Positions 24,221-33,572 of a stretch of DNA of 64,000 nucleotides are shown here, one piece after another (positions within the stretch are counted from its first letter, which is position 1; each line of letters starts with the position of its first letter). The notes under the pieces were generated by a model. That model was not told the origin of the DNA. It ran no database searches and was given only the letters and a program-made list of their open reading frames with translations. Source of the stretch: Salinisphaera sp040361255 (GTDB lineage: Bacteria > Pseudomonadota > Gammaproteobacteria > Nevskiales > Salinisphaeraceae); contig NZ_APNG01000002.1 in the NCBI RefSeq assembly GCF_040361255.1, positions 124,001-188,000 on the forward strand, read 5' to 3'. A program made the position numbers and the translations under genes.

Positions 24221-24805
24221 CTAGCGCAGCGCGGCTTCGCTGTATTCGAGAATGCTTGGAATAACGAGCGCTTCTTCGTCGTCCAGATGACGGTCGAGCA
24301 ACCCGTGCAGCCGCTCGGCGCGATCGCTATAGGCATCGGCGCTATAGCGCGGCGCATCGCCACCGCGCTCGATATCGCGCAACAAAGCCTGCGCACTCTC
24401 GACGACGGTCAGCACCTGGGCATGGATGATTTCATGATCGTTCTCGAGCAGATCGAAGCCAGCAACCAGGCGATTGTCCAGCGCCCGAAACCGCGGAAAA
24501 TAATGCAGATCCTCGATACGGTGGTGGCCTTCCAGATGCTGCAGATAGTCACGCAGCTGACCCGCGAACACACGCCCGAAGGTGGCGATATCGATCCGCG
24601 CTTCGCGAAAATCCCGAGTCGTTTCGGCCAACACTCGCCCCTGGCCACGCAGGCCCGCGTGCACCTGTAACCAGAACGCGGCCAGTTCGCCGTAGTTACG
24701 ATGCGCTGGCCATTGCGCGGGCGGATACCGGTGTCGCAGCACCATCAGCTCGGCCGGTGGTGCCTGCCGCTTGTCCAGGCGCAACTCGTCGGAAATGCTT
24801 TGCAT
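24221..24805 (-). CDS. Hemerythrin-domain protein
   Basis: A 194-residue four-helix bundle with a hemerythrin-like di-iron site. Candidate ligands: HRNYGEL near residue 35, HLEGHHRIEDLHYFPRF near residue 95, ENDHEIIHAQ near residue 125, and LLDRHLDDEEALVIP near residue 172 (the typical HLxxEE ending). Such proteins bind oxygen, NO or iron, or protect against them. There is no signal peptide and no fused output domain. It is convergent with the AraC gene, and no functional partner is evident. Confidence 0.83.
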   Translation of the reverse strand: MQSISDELRLDKRQAPPAELMVLRHRYPPAQWPAHRNYGELAAFWLQVHAGLRGQGRVLAETTRDFREARIDIATFGRVFAGQLRDYLQHLEGHHRIEDLHYFPRFRALDNRLVAGFDLLENDHEIIHAQVLTVVESAQALLRDIERGGDAPRYSADAYSDRAERLHGLLDRHLDDEEALVIPSILEYSEAALR

Positions 24806-24876
24806 GGCCGACAGAATAACGCGATCGGCGGCGCTGGGCGCGCGTCGCCGAACACGCGCCCAGCGCTTATCCGGGT

Positions 24877-26856
24877 TCAGCGCGCCGGCGAGGCCACCTG
24901 CGCATCGGGCAGATCGACGATCGGCAGGCCGACCTGGCCTTGGACATCGATCACGCCCGGAATGGTCGAAAAACTCGCCACGTATTGCGGATGAAAACCA
25001 TAGATCATCAGGCCGATTTCATCGCCAACCTGCAGCGCCCGACTGAGGCCATTGAGTTCAACGCGCTGCTCGCCAGTACCGCGCACCGGGCGCACCTGTT
25101 TGTTGACCAGTTCCGCGCTTTCGTTGGCATCGCGACGCACGCCGATGCCCAGAAACGCTACCGGCGCGACGCCACCGCCGGTGATCTGAATATCGGCGAC
25201 CGGGATACCAACCAGTGCCTGGCCGGCACGCTCCACGGTTGTCAGCGGCACGAAGGTGCCACCACTAAGCAGCTCGTCGATCTGGTCGGCAGGCAGCGCG
25301 TTGATCAATTGCGCCAGCACGAAGCTCGGCGTGGCATCCGAAGGTACCCCGCCCTGCGGATTGAGCAGCGTGTCGACGATATCGGTGGCGTTATCGACGG
25401 TGACGGCCAGCGCATCGACCAGATCGTCCACGGTATGGGTGCGCAACAAATCCAATAGCAGGCTCAAGCCGCCGGTCGTTGCTTGTGCGCTCACCGAATA
25501 CCCGTTGCCGGTAGCCGGGTCGGCGACGGGCAACGTATCCAGCGCCACGCCCTGGTTGTCGGTCACGGTCACGCAATTGCTCGGAATCGGCTGCGGTAAC
25601 GGCGTGCCGCGCAGCTTCCAGTTGAGGTAATCGAGTTCGAGCGTGGCCGTATCGAAGGTCTGGCGGCCACAGTGCAGCGTCGCTTCGGTGCTGTAGGCGA
25701 CGCGGTCCTGGGATTGGAGGCTTTGCAGCACCGGCAGGGTATGCCCGAAACGCATGCCCACGAAATGCACCTCGTTACCCGCCGCGCGCAGACATTGCGC
25801 GTTCGCCCAACCCTCGTTGAGGGTGAACAGCGTATCGGCCACGCCCTGGATAATCAGCGCATCCACCTGGGCCGGTACCCGCCCGCTGGCGCTCGGCCCG
25901 AGTTGTCCACCCGCGGATTCGCGGCTTTCGCAAAACGAGCGCGGGCTGTTGTTATAAAACTTGTCGCGTACGTCGGCGGAAAAACCGCGCTGCGTCAGCG
26001 GCGCCGCGAGACCTTCGACAAGCGCCTGGTAGAGCAAGGGGTCGAGACGCACCTGCGATGTCGGAATGCCGAGGGCGACCAACAGCACGCCCCAATCCGA
26101 CTTGATCACGTCGCCGGGGCTGAGGCTGTAGAGCAGGTCATACCAGCCGACGGTGGGCACGATCGCGTCGAAGCGCGGATCGACCGCCGCACCGACCAAC
26201 TGGAAGCCACCGCCATAGGAGAGCCCCAGTGCGCCCACAGCGAGGTCGCCGTCCTGATAACCCAGATGGCCACGATTGTCCATCTGCTGTTCGGCCCAGT
26301 TGAGGATCGCCTTGATGTCTTCGCCTTCGAAGTCCGGGTCGATCACTTCCACCTGACCTTCGGATTGCCCGAAGCCGCGTTCGTCGAAGCTGATGACGAA
26401 ATAGCCCGCGGCCGCAGCCCGACGGGCGGCCTCGGCCGAGGGCAACGTGCCCCCGGTAAGCGTTTCGTAGAGGGTGTTCTGATCGCGCCCGCGCAGGCGC
26501 GTACCGCCAAAGCCGTGACTATGCAGGATCAAGGGCGCGGCTTCGCCCGGTGCCAGTGCAGGCTGTAGCACGGTAATCGCGATGTCGGTGCCGTCTTTGG
26601 GGTTGGTCACCACCGCGTTGTAATCGCGCGCCACAACCGCATTGGACGCGTCGCCGCCCGGCGTGAGCGTCGACCCGGGCGTGGCGCCCGGCGTATCGCC
26701 GCCGTCCGGCGTCGACCCGGATTGCGACTGGCTGTCCGTGCCCAGATGCACCGCGTCCGAGTCGTCGTTACAGGCCGCCAGGGCCAGCAGGCTCAGTGCC
26801 AGCACGGCCACTCCCAACACGCGGCTCGCCCGTCGAAAACCGTATTGCTGCAACAT
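24877..26856 (-). CDS. Large lipoprotein alpha/beta hydrolase (CocE/X-Pro peptidase-like)
   Basis: A 659-residue protein with a lipoprotein signal (VLALSLLALAAC, Cys near residue 29) and a Gly/Ser/Thr-rich linker. A serine hydrolase domain follows: the oxyanion segment HSHGFGGTRLRGRD, the DERGFGQSEG strand, and the nucleophile in GALGLSYGGGFQLVG near residue 205. The acid is probably in GVADTLFTLNEG and the histidine in GMRFGHTLPVL. The C-terminal third resembles the beta-sandwich of CocE/NonD esterases (EIGLMIYGFHPQYV). GGAGGAG precedes the ATG with ideal spacing. It is probably a surface or periplasmic esterase or peptidase; the substrate is unknown. Confidence 0.85.
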   Translation of the reverse strand: MLQQYGFRRASRVLGVAVLALSLLALAACNDDSDAVHLGTDSQSQSGSTPDGGDTPGATPGSTLTPGGDASNAVVARDYNAVVTNPKDGTDIAITVLQPALAPGEAAPLILHSHGFGGTRLRGRDQNTLYETLTGGTLPSAEAARRAAAAGYFVISFDERGFGQSEGQVEVIDPDFEGEDIKAILNWAEQQMDNRGHLGYQDGDLAVGALGLSYGGGFQLVGAAVDPRFDAIVPTVGWYDLLYSLSPGDVIKSDWGVLLVALGIPTSQVRLDPLLYQALVEGLAAPLTQRGFSADVRDKFYNNSPRSFCESRESAGGQLGPSASGRVPAQVDALIIQGVADTLFTLNEGWANAQCLRAAGNEVHFVGMRFGHTLPVLQSLQSQDRVAYSTEATLHCGRQTFDTATLELDYLNWKLRGTPLPQPIPSNCVTVTDNQGVALDTLPVADPATGNGYSVSAQATTGGLSLLLDLLRTHTVDDLVDALAVTVDNATDIVDTLLNPQGGVPSDATPSFVLAQLINALPADQIDELLSGGTFVPLTTVERAGQALVGIPVADIQITGGGVAPVAFLGIGVRRDANESAELVNKQVRPVRGTGEQRVELNGLSRALQVGDEIGLMIYGFHPQYVASFSTIPGVIDVQGQVGLPIVDLPDAQVASPAR

Positions 26857-27050
26857 GTAACTCCTCCCCACCAAGACGCTGTTTTGTTCTACGAGAATCA
26901 ATCTATCGGAAAAATTTCTATTTTTATAGTCTGACGCGCCTCTGGTACGAAAGCACAGCTGCCACATCGGATTGCCGTGCCCAATATATTGCGGCGCAAT
27001 CGAAACCATCCTGCTATGCTTGACGGCCGGGTCGGGGGAACACCTTGGGC

Positions 27051-28328
27051 ATGCCACAAACGCAGATCGCCGCCGGCGTACAGTCAGCGTCCTTGTCGGA
27101 GTCGTGGGCGTTATGGCTCAAGCTCGTGAGTGCCGGCGCCACGGTCGCCCTGACCTCGGTGCTGGTGGTACTCACGCTCTCCCTGTACACCCGGCGCGAT
27201 CAGTACACGCCGAGCGCGGTGCATTTCACCCTGGCCAATCTGGCCACCGCGGGTTATGTCGTCAGTGACACGAGCGTGCACCTGGGCATCGCGCTGGCCA
27301 ATACCGGGCTCATCGAAATCGCCTACCGAGTCGCATTATGCGTACTGCCTTTGGCGTTGGCGGCCTATATCTGTGTCTATTGGTGTCTGACGTGTGCTGG
27401 CTGGCCGTCGCGGCGCCGTCTCGGTATCACCTACGGGATCGGCCTGTTTGCGATGGCCCTGCCCTGGATCGATAGCCCCTACATGGTCGTGGCAGACACG
27501 CGGCTACGCTTTTCAGGCTCGAATGTCTTTCTGGATTACGGCGCGGCGGCCGGGCCGTTCTTCGCGCTGTGCCTGGGCGTATTCGCATTCGTGAGCTATC
27601 GCGTCTTGCGGCTGGCCGCGGCACAAAACAGTGCCCATATCTCTTTATTGACCGGCTTCGGTTTTACAATCTTCGTGCTATGCGGGCTGCTCGATGCAAG
27701 CCGCGAACTCGGCCATTCGATTCTGCCGGTCGATGCGCTCGCGCTTTCATGCGTACTGTTTCAGACGGTCGCGCTCGCGGTGATGGTCCGTCATTATTCG
27801 CTGACCCTGGACGAACGACGCGCCCACAGCGCCCAGCTCGAGCACGCAACCGATCGTGCCAACCGCGATGCGCTGTCGGGGCTCTACAACCGCGGTTTTT
27901 TCGAGGATTACATGACACGCCCCGGTGTCGCCGCGCGCGGCGGGCTGCTGTTCGTGGATATCGATCATTTCAAGACGATCAACGACAACTATGGCCATGC
28001 CACCGGCGACCGACTGATCCAGCAGCTGGCAACCTGTCTGTGCGAGGCTACCCGAGAGCACGACATCGTATGTCGCTGGGGTGGCGACGAGTTCGTGATT
28101 CTGTTGGAACTCAGTGGCGATTGCGAAACCGCCAAACCTGCGATCGAGCGCCTGGTCCGCGCGCTGGATCAGGCGAGCGTCGATGGCCCCGATGGCCTGA
28201 CGCTCAGTGCCAGCATGGGCTATGCCGAGTTCGACCACGGCCAGTGGCAAGAAGCCCTGCAACGCGCAGACGCCGCGCTCTACGAAGCCAAGCGCGGCGG
28301 TCGCAAACGGGTTCGCATCGCGGGCTGA
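27051..28328 (+). CDS. Membrane diguanylate cyclase (GGDEF) with I-site
   Basis: A 425-residue protein. The N-terminal ~250 residues contain about seven hydrophobic helices from AGATVALTSVLVVLTLSLY to LPVDALALSCVLFQTVALAV, a 7TM-like sensor of unknown ligand. A short coiled-coil leads to the GGDEF domain: DALSGLYNRGFFEDY, FVDIDHFKTINDNYGHATGD and RWGGDEFVILLE. REHD sits five residues before GGDEF, which is the RxxD inhibitory site, so product feedback is expected. TTG 27045 is an alternative start to ATG 27051, and GGGGGAA lies upstream of both. Confidence 0.9.
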   Translation: MPQTQIAAGVQSASLSESWALWLKLVSAGATVALTSVLVVLTLSLYTRRDQYTPSAVHFTLANLATAGYVVSDTSVHLGIALANTGLIEIAYRVALCVLPLALAAYICVYWCLTCAGWPSRRRLGITYGIGLFAMALPWIDSPYMVVADTRLRFSGSNVFLDYGAAAGPFFALCLGVFAFVSYRVLRLAAAQNSAHISLLTGFGFTIFVLCGLLDASRELGHSILPVDALALSCVLFQTVALAVMVRHYSLTLDERRAHSAQLEHATDRANRDALSGLYNRGFFEDYMTRPGVAARGGLLFVDIDHFKTINDNYGHATGDRLIQQLATCLCEATREHDIVCRWGGDEFVILLELSGDCETAKPAIERLVRALDQASVDGPDGLTLSASMGYAEFDHGQWQEALQRADAALYEAKRGGRKRVRIAG

Positions 28329-28763
28329 ACCGCCACTGCCGTGCCGGTATGCCCGCATCCGTCTGCGCGGCCCCGACACACCACACAGCTGGCCCGGCAC
28401 ACGCCACCACACCGAAGACGAGCACATTCAGCGGCCGCGATCGCGCCCTGGCGTATCCACCTGCCCGCCGCCGTGCCAACAGCGCGGCCCCCGAAGCGCG
28501 GCCGCAGGCTGGCCTCTGGCATTCGCGCAGCGGGCCGCCAGACTGGCCGCCCGGAAAACGGGCGGGCATACTCCGAGTTGACGGTAACAACAATTTCTAA
28601 TGGCAAACGAGGGGAACGTCGGCCGTGATCGTCACGAGGGGAGACTGTGCCCGGCCACTCCAGCTGTCCGTCTGGACCGAGCCGTACCTGCGCAAGGCGA
28701 AGGCAACCCGGCCGCAAGCCTTTTTGCAGCCGGGAACGGGTCTGCGCACGCCAGGGCCTACGC
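28329..28763. other. Gene-free GC-rich spacer with leader hairpin
   Basis: 435 bases between two diguanylate cyclase genes. A frame continuous with the downstream gene runs from 28647, where GAGGGGAG precedes a GTG, but its translation is Cys/Arg/Pro-rich and not protein-like. At 28707-28734 CCCGGCCGCAA pairs with TTGCAGCCGGG around a 6-base loop with one mismatch, 30 bases before the chosen start; this may be a leader hairpin. No known riboswitch pattern is recognised. Confidence 0.4.
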
Positions 28764-29783
28764 GTGAACAGCGTCACCGTGCCTGACGAAGCCCTGTCTT
28801 TTCATCGGCATCGTCGCGCGCTGATGCAGGTGCTGTTGATCTTTACCGCCCTGTTCGGCGTGATGTTCATCGTGCTGAATTTCTTCGCCGGCAAATATTT
28901 GCTCATGGGTGTCGAAATTGCGGTTACGGCCTTTGCCCTCGCCCTACTGCCGGTCGTCCGGCGTACGCCGTATCTGCAACTTTGGTCGATTGGTTATCTG
29001 TTTGTGCTGTATAGCGGTGTGAGCTATGCCCTGATCGCACCCGATACATCGGTCACGGTATTCGGCTGGGTTTTGCTCATGCCCGTCGTCGCCCATCTGT
29101 TGATCGGGCGCTTGTGGGGCGGATTGCTGTGTGCGGTATTCGTACCGCTGGCCGGGGCGGTGTTCATCTGGCGCTTTGGCACTGATCCGATATTCGCCAA
29201 CCCGGGCTCGATCGCGAACATGGTCACGATCACATCCTGTAGTTATCTGTTGTCTTATGTCTACGAAGGCAGCCGCACCGAGGCCGAACGCCGCCTACGG
29301 CGCATGGCCGCCACCGATGCACTGACCGGCCTGCCCAATCGTACCCGTCTGGAACAGATCTACACGGGACACATGAGCGTCGAGCGCTTGCCGCTTGCCC
29401 TGCTCATGATCGATCTCGACCATTTCAAACGCATCAACGACAACCACGGCCACGGCGCTGGCGATACCGTATTGCGCGCCGTGGCCGCAATAATGCGTGA
29501 CCGGATTCGCGATAGCGATTTCGTCTGTCGCCTGGGCGGCGAGGAGTTCTGTGTATTACTACCCGCAGCGGACCTGTTCGCGGCGCGCGAGCTGGCCGAA
29601 CGCATTCGCGACGCGATCGAAACACTCGAGTGCCGCGAGCGCGAAGCCGTGTTGCGCTTGACCGTCAGTATCGGTATCGCGATCGCCGAAGATGCTGCCG
29701 TGTCGCTCGATACGCTGCTGCACGCGGCCGACCAGAATCTGTATCGCGCCAAACTCGGCGGGCGCAACCAGGTGATCGGGTGA
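28764..29783 (+). CDS. Membrane diguanylate cyclase (GGDEF) with I-site
   Basis: A 339-residue protein with about six hydrophobic helices in the first 165 residues (QVLLIFTALFGVMFIVLNFF, LLMGVEIAVTAFALALLPVV, GWVLLMPVVAHLLIG and so on). The GGDEF domain follows: DALTGLPNRTRLEQ, LMIDLDHFKRINDNHGHGAG and RLGGEEFCVLLP. RDSD five residues before GGEEF forms the RxxD feedback site. The GTG at 28764 begins just before the first helix; a GTG at 28647 has a stronger ribosome site but adds an unlikely Arg/Cys-rich leader. It is the second of three c-di-GMP genes here. Confidence 0.88.
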   Translation: MNSVTVPDEALSFHRHRRALMQVLLIFTALFGVMFIVLNFFAGKYLLMGVEIAVTAFALALLPVVRRTPYLQLWSIGYLFVLYSGVSYALIAPDTSVTVFGWVLLMPVVAHLLIGRLWGGLLCAVFVPLAGAVFIWRFGTDPIFANPGSIANMVTITSCSYLLSYVYEGSRTEAERRLRRMAATDALTGLPNRTRLEQIYTGHMSVERLPLALLMIDLDHFKRINDNHGHGAGDTVLRAVAAIMRDRIRDSDFVCRLGGEEFCVLLPAADLFAARELAERIRDAIETLECREREAVLRLTVSIGIAIAEDAAVSLDTLLHAADQNLYRAKLGGRNQVIG

Positions 29784-29898
29784 ACCGCGCATATCGAGCG
29801 GTACTGCGCGACATGCGTTCGAGCGGCTGCGGCTTGCGAACAAACGGCCAGCGACGTAGAAATAGCGCGCCCACTTGCCCGTGACCCGGTCCCTGTCC

Positions 29899-30657
29899 AT
29901 GAGCCGTAATATCGAAATCGACACCGCCGATGGCCGTATCGACGCCCACGTATTTACACCTGCCCAGGCGCATCGTCCCTTGCCTGCGGTCATCATGCTC
30001 ACCGATATCGGCGGGCTGCGCCCTTGCTACCACGAAAAAGCCCAGATTGTGGCCGATGCCGGGTATGCGGTACTCATGCCCAATATCTATTATCGCGACG
30101 CGCAGGGCGCGGTCGTTCCCGAGGGCAAGTCCTTTCGCGACGAAGACGTACGTCCAACGCTGTTCGACTATGCCGCCCATCTCACGCCGCACGCCCAACG
30201 TCGCGATTTCCAGGCCTGGATCGACGCCATCGATGCGCAGCCCGAGTTCGATAGCGCTGCCATCGGCGTGGTCGGTTATTGCATGACCGGCGCATTCGCC
30301 CTGCGCATGGCGGCGTGGCAGCCGGAACGTATTGCTGCGGCCGCCGGTTTTCATTCGGCAAACCTGGCCAAGGCCGACGACCCGGACAGCCCGGTGCATG
30401 AGCTCGATTCGATACGCGCGCAGGTGTATCTGGGCCATGCCGATGGCGATACGCTGCTGCCGCCCGAGCAGATCGCGCGCGTTGATGAGGCGCTGGCGAA
30501 AGCGGGCGTGCACTTTTGCACCGAACTCTACAAGGGCGCGGGCCACGGCTACACCGCCAAGGACGCGCCGGTCTACGATGCGCAGGCCGACGCCCGTCAC
30601 TACCGGCGGCTGCTCACGCTGTTCGAAGAAGCGCTACAACCGCGCGCGACCGGGTAG
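29899..30657 (+). CDS. Dienelactone hydrolase family protein
   Basis: A 252-residue alpha/beta hydrolase. The nucleophile is C128 in GVVGYCMTGAFALR, with Asp in GHADGDTLLP and His in GAGHGYT, the Cys-Asp-His triad of the family. LTDIGGLRPCYHEKAQIVAD forms the oxyanion and first-helix region. Classical members open dienelactone in chlorocatechol degradation, but no catechol genes are nearby, so a more general ester or lactone substrate is likely. The ATG at 29899 starts the homologous region (MSRNIEIDTADGRIDAHV). It lies between two c-di-GMP enzymes with no evident functional link. Confidence 0.88.
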   Translation: MSRNIEIDTADGRIDAHVFTPAQAHRPLPAVIMLTDIGGLRPCYHEKAQIVADAGYAVLMPNIYYRDAQGAVVPEGKSFRDEDVRPTLFDYAAHLTPHAQRRDFQAWIDAIDAQPEFDSAAIGVVGYCMTGAFALRMAAWQPERIAAAAGFHSANLAKADDPDSPVHELDSIRAQVYLGHADGDTLLPPEQIARVDEALAKAGVHFCTELYKGAGHGYTAKDAPVYDAQADARHYRRLLTLFEEALQPRATG

Positions 30658-30669
30658 TCGCGACCGGTA

Positions 30670-32733
30670 TCAACGACCGATGCCGGCAGGCCGCGTCTTC
30701 GCGAACGGGTCGGCGCGTACGTAGGCCTCGAACCGGTCGGCAGTCAGCGCTTTGCTGAACAGGAATCCCTGTTGCTGCACGCAGGCGCCGGCCAACAGGA
30801 AATCGCGGGTGGCCACACTCTCCACGCCTTCGGCGACGACCTCCATACCCATGGCCTGCGCCAGCGTAATGATCGTATGCACGATTGCGGCATCGTGCGG
30901 ATCGGTGAGGGCTTCGCTGACGAAGCGCCGATCGATCTTGAGCTGGTGCAGGGGCAAATTCTTGAGGTAATACAGCGAGGAATAGCCGGTGCCGAAGTCG
31001 TCGAGCGCGAAGCGAACACCCCGTACGGCCAGCTCCGCCATGATTGCGCGTGCGCGCTCGATGCTATCAAGCAATACGCTTTCAGTGAGCTCGATCACCA
31101 GCCGCCGTGGATCGATTGCAAACCGCTCGATGGCGGTTGTGATATCACGGGTGAAACTCGGATCGTGAAACTGGCTGGCACTGACGTTGACCGCGATCGA
31201 GATCGACGACATCGCCGGACTTCGGCTCCATTCGCGAAGGCGGCGACAGGCCTGCTCGATCACCTGGCGGCCGAGCGGCACGATCAACCCGCAGGCCTCG
31301 GCCACGGCGATGAAATCGCCAGGATAGACCACACCGCGGCTCGGGTGATGCCAGCGCAGCAAGGCCTCTGCCTTCACGGAGTTGGCCGCCAGATCCAGCT
31401 GCGGCTGGTAATAGAGCACGAATTCGTCGTTCTCGATGCCCTGCTGAATTTCTCGCTCGATCGCCACGCGGCTATCGATCGCCTGCTGCATCTGCGGTTC
31501 ATACAGGCACAGGCCGTCGCCGCCTTTGGCCTTGGCGCGATACATCGCCACGTCGGCCTGCTGGAGCAAGGTGGTCGCCTCACAGTCGTTATCGCCAAAT
31601 ATCACCCCGCCGATGCTGCAGCTCGCACGGCGTTGCTCGATCGTGCTCAGCTCGAACGGCGCCAGCAGCGCGGTACGCACGATGCCGGCAATCTCGGCAG
31701 CCGAGGCCGCGGCCGCGTCACGGTCGGTACCCAGATCCTCCAGCACCACCACGAATTCGTCGCCGCCAAAACGCGCGACCGTGTCGTCCTCACGTAAACA
31801 ATCGCACAGGCGTCGCGCGGCCTCCACGAGCATTTCGTCGCCCACGTGGTGGCCCTGCGTGTCGTTGATCGATTTGAAATCGTCGAGATCGAGAAACAGG
31901 ATGGCGCCGAAACGCCGCTGCCGGCGAGCATGCACCACCGCATGGGCCAACCGGTCGTCGAGTAAGCGGCGATTGGGCAGATGGGTGAGCGAATCGTAAT
32001 ACGCCAAAAATTCCACTTGCGCTTCGGCACGCTTGCGCTCGGTGATATCGGCGATTACACCGAACACCGCCGCCGGATCGCCCTGGATATCGTCTTCAAA
32101 ACCACCCTGGATCGCGATCCAGCGGATATCGCCATCGGTACGCTGGATACGGCAATCGAACGCCCAGCGCTGGTGGGCGCGCGTGGCCTGTTTGAACGTG
32201 CGATTGACCCGCTCGCGATCGACTGGAATCACATGGGCGAGAAACTTTTCGTAGGTCCAACGCGGCTGCGTGTGCTCGTAGCCGAAGATGCGGTCGTGAA
32301 GGTCGGTACGCCATGCCTCGCCGGTGCGCAGATTCAAGCCCCAGGCGCCTAATTGCCCCACATCGAGCGCGACCTCGAGCTGCGCCGAGTAGGCGCTGGT
32401 CGCGATGCGATCGCCAAACCCGCGTACGGTAATAACGACCACAGCACCGGATCGCCGACGATTGCCTGCATCGACGTCGTGAAAGGCGACCAAAACCGGG
32501 ATCTTGCGCCGTTTGTCGGCACTGCGCAGATGCGCGTGCAACGGCGCGCGCTCGCGACGGGCGCGCGCCAGCAGCGCGTCGATACCCCTATCCAGAAAAT
32601 GGCCCAGCGGCAGACCAACAATATCGCGGGCCTGCTGTTTGCCCACGAGCCGCGCGAGCGCCGGGTTTGCCTGAACGATACGCTGGCGGGCATCGATCAC
32701 ACACAAGCCACGCCGGCTTGGACTTCCTACCAT
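30670..32733 (-). CDS. PAS-PAS-GGDEF-EAL cyclic di-GMP enzyme
   Basis: A 687-residue soluble protein. The first ~110 residues form a PAS-like domain (GLCVIDARQRIVQANPALAR). A second PAS/PAC lies at about residues 115-255 (LGAWGLNLRTGEAW; VFGVIADITERKRAEAQ). The GGDEF domain has DSLTHLPNRRLLDD and RFGGDEFVVVLE with REDD as I-site. The EAL domain has EALLRWHHPSRG, the LTESVLL metal region, DDFGTGYSSLYYLKNLP and EVVAEGVES, all catalytic residues apparently present. It may therefore both make and degrade c-di-GMP under PAS control. The ATG at 32733 is preferred to the longer frame to 32835. Confidence 0.92.
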   Translation of the reverse strand: MVGSPSRRGLCVIDARQRIVQANPALARLVGKQQARDIVGLPLGHFLDRGIDALLARARRERAPLHAHLRSADKRRKIPVLVAFHDVDAGNRRRSGAVVVITVRGFGDRIATSAYSAQLEVALDVGQLGAWGLNLRTGEAWRTDLHDRIFGYEHTQPRWTYEKFLAHVIPVDRERVNRTFKQATRAHQRWAFDCRIQRTDGDIRWIAIQGGFEDDIQGDPAAVFGVIADITERKRAEAQVEFLAYYDSLTHLPNRRLLDDRLAHAVVHARRQRRFGAILFLDLDDFKSINDTQGHHVGDEMLVEAARRLCDCLREDDTVARFGGDEFVVVLEDLGTDRDAAAASAAEIAGIVRTALLAPFELSTIEQRRASCSIGGVIFGDNDCEATTLLQQADVAMYRAKAKGGDGLCLYEPQMQQAIDSRVAIEREIQQGIENDEFVLYYQPQLDLAANSVKAEALLRWHHPSRGVVYPGDFIAVAEACGLIVPLGRQVIEQACRRLREWSRSPAMSSISIAVNVSASQFHDPSFTRDITTAIERFAIDPRRLVIELTESVLLDSIERARAIMAELAVRGVRFALDDFGTGYSSLYYLKNLPLHQLKIDRRFVSEALTDPHDAAIVHTIITLAQAMGMEVVAEGVESVATRDFLLAGACVQQQGFLFSKALTADRFEAYVRADPFAKTRPAGIGR

Positions 32734-32914
32734 TGCGCCCCGCTCCCTCGTGCCCGTTTCATCTGAATGCCCGCACCGCGCGCCGTGATCATCTACCCGC
32801 GGTGCCTGTAACCGAACACGTCGCGCTCGGGCCACGTCGTTTCCATATGACGCGCGACAGACAGAGCGTGCCAGCGCTGTTTCATGTTCTTGAATCGGCG
32901 GCCGTGCGCGGTAC

Positions 32915-32948
32915 TTGAATATGATTCATTGTGCACAATATATATTGT
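32915..32948 (+). promoter_or_regulatory. ohr promoter with overlapping palindromic operator
   Basis: The -35 element TTGAAT (32915-32920) and a TATATA-like -10 (32939-32944) are 18 bases apart. Two overlapping perfect palindromes cover them: TTGTGCACAA (32929-32938) and ACAATATATATTGT (32935-32948), which share an ACAA half-site. This is the form expected for a MarR-type repressor such as OhrR blocking the promoter. No ohrR gene adjoins ohr in this window, so the repressor would act from elsewhere. Confidence 0.55.
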
Positions 32949-32974
32949 CGAGAATTCACTAGCAGGAAAATTCA

Positions 32975-33403
32975 ATGGCCCTGGATAAAGTTCTCTATCG
33001 CGCGCAAGCCACAGCAACCGGTGGTCGCGACGGCCACGCAAGCAGTGCCGACGACCAGATCGATCTGAAACTGGCCACGCCCAAGGCCATGGGTGGCGCC
33101 GGTGGCGAAGGCACCAATCCCGAACAGCTGTTCGCTGCCGGCTATTCCGCCTGTTTCATCGGCGCCATGACGGTCGTGGCCGGCAAGCAGAAGGTTTCGT
33201 TGCCCAAGGACACGCAGGTCACCGGCGAGGTGGGCATCGGCCCTTCGGGCGAGGCATTCGGTATCGAAGTCACGCTCAACGTATCGCTGCCGGGCATGGA
33301 CAAGGCCGAAGCCGACAAGCTTGTCGAAGCCGCACACCAGGTCTGCCCGTATTCGAATGCCACCCGCGGCAATATCGATGTCACCCTGAACGTGCAGGTA
33401 TAG
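32975..33403 (+). CDS. ohr: Organic hydroperoxide resistance protein Ohr
   Basis: A thiol peroxidase of the OsmC/Ohr family that reduces organic and fatty-acid hydroperoxides, usually recycled by lipoylated proteins. It is 142 residues, the standard length. The redox pair is C60 (GYSACFIGA) and C124 (HQVCPYSNATRGN), and the Ohr-specific C-terminal VTLNVQV is present. AGGA precedes the ATG with eight bases of spacing. It is monocistronic, with a promoter overlapped by palindromic operators. Confidence 0.94.
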   Translation: MALDKVLYRAQATATGGRDGHASSADDQIDLKLATPKAMGGAGGEGTNPEQLFAAGYSACFIGAMTVVAGKQKVSLPKDTQVTGEVGIGPSGEAFGIEVTLNVSLPGMDKAEADKLVEAAHQVCPYSNATRGNIDVTLNVQV

Positions 33404-33572
33404 CGCCATGGGGCCCCTGCCCGCGCCCGAGGCCATCGTCGCGGGCACGGGCAGAGCCCGCGAAGAATGTACGTCTATTGTGTGTTGTGCCTATTCGCGC
33501 GATCATTACATTCGTATCAGTGAATTCGACAGGTTAGCTCGGCTTCTTTGACGTTGTGTCATGGATGAAGCG

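Noticed and set aside
28329..28763. c-di-GMP riboswitch before the cyclase at 28764
   Set aside because: GGCAAAC occurs near 28594, but the rest of the GEMM core and the tetraloop-receptor pattern are absent.
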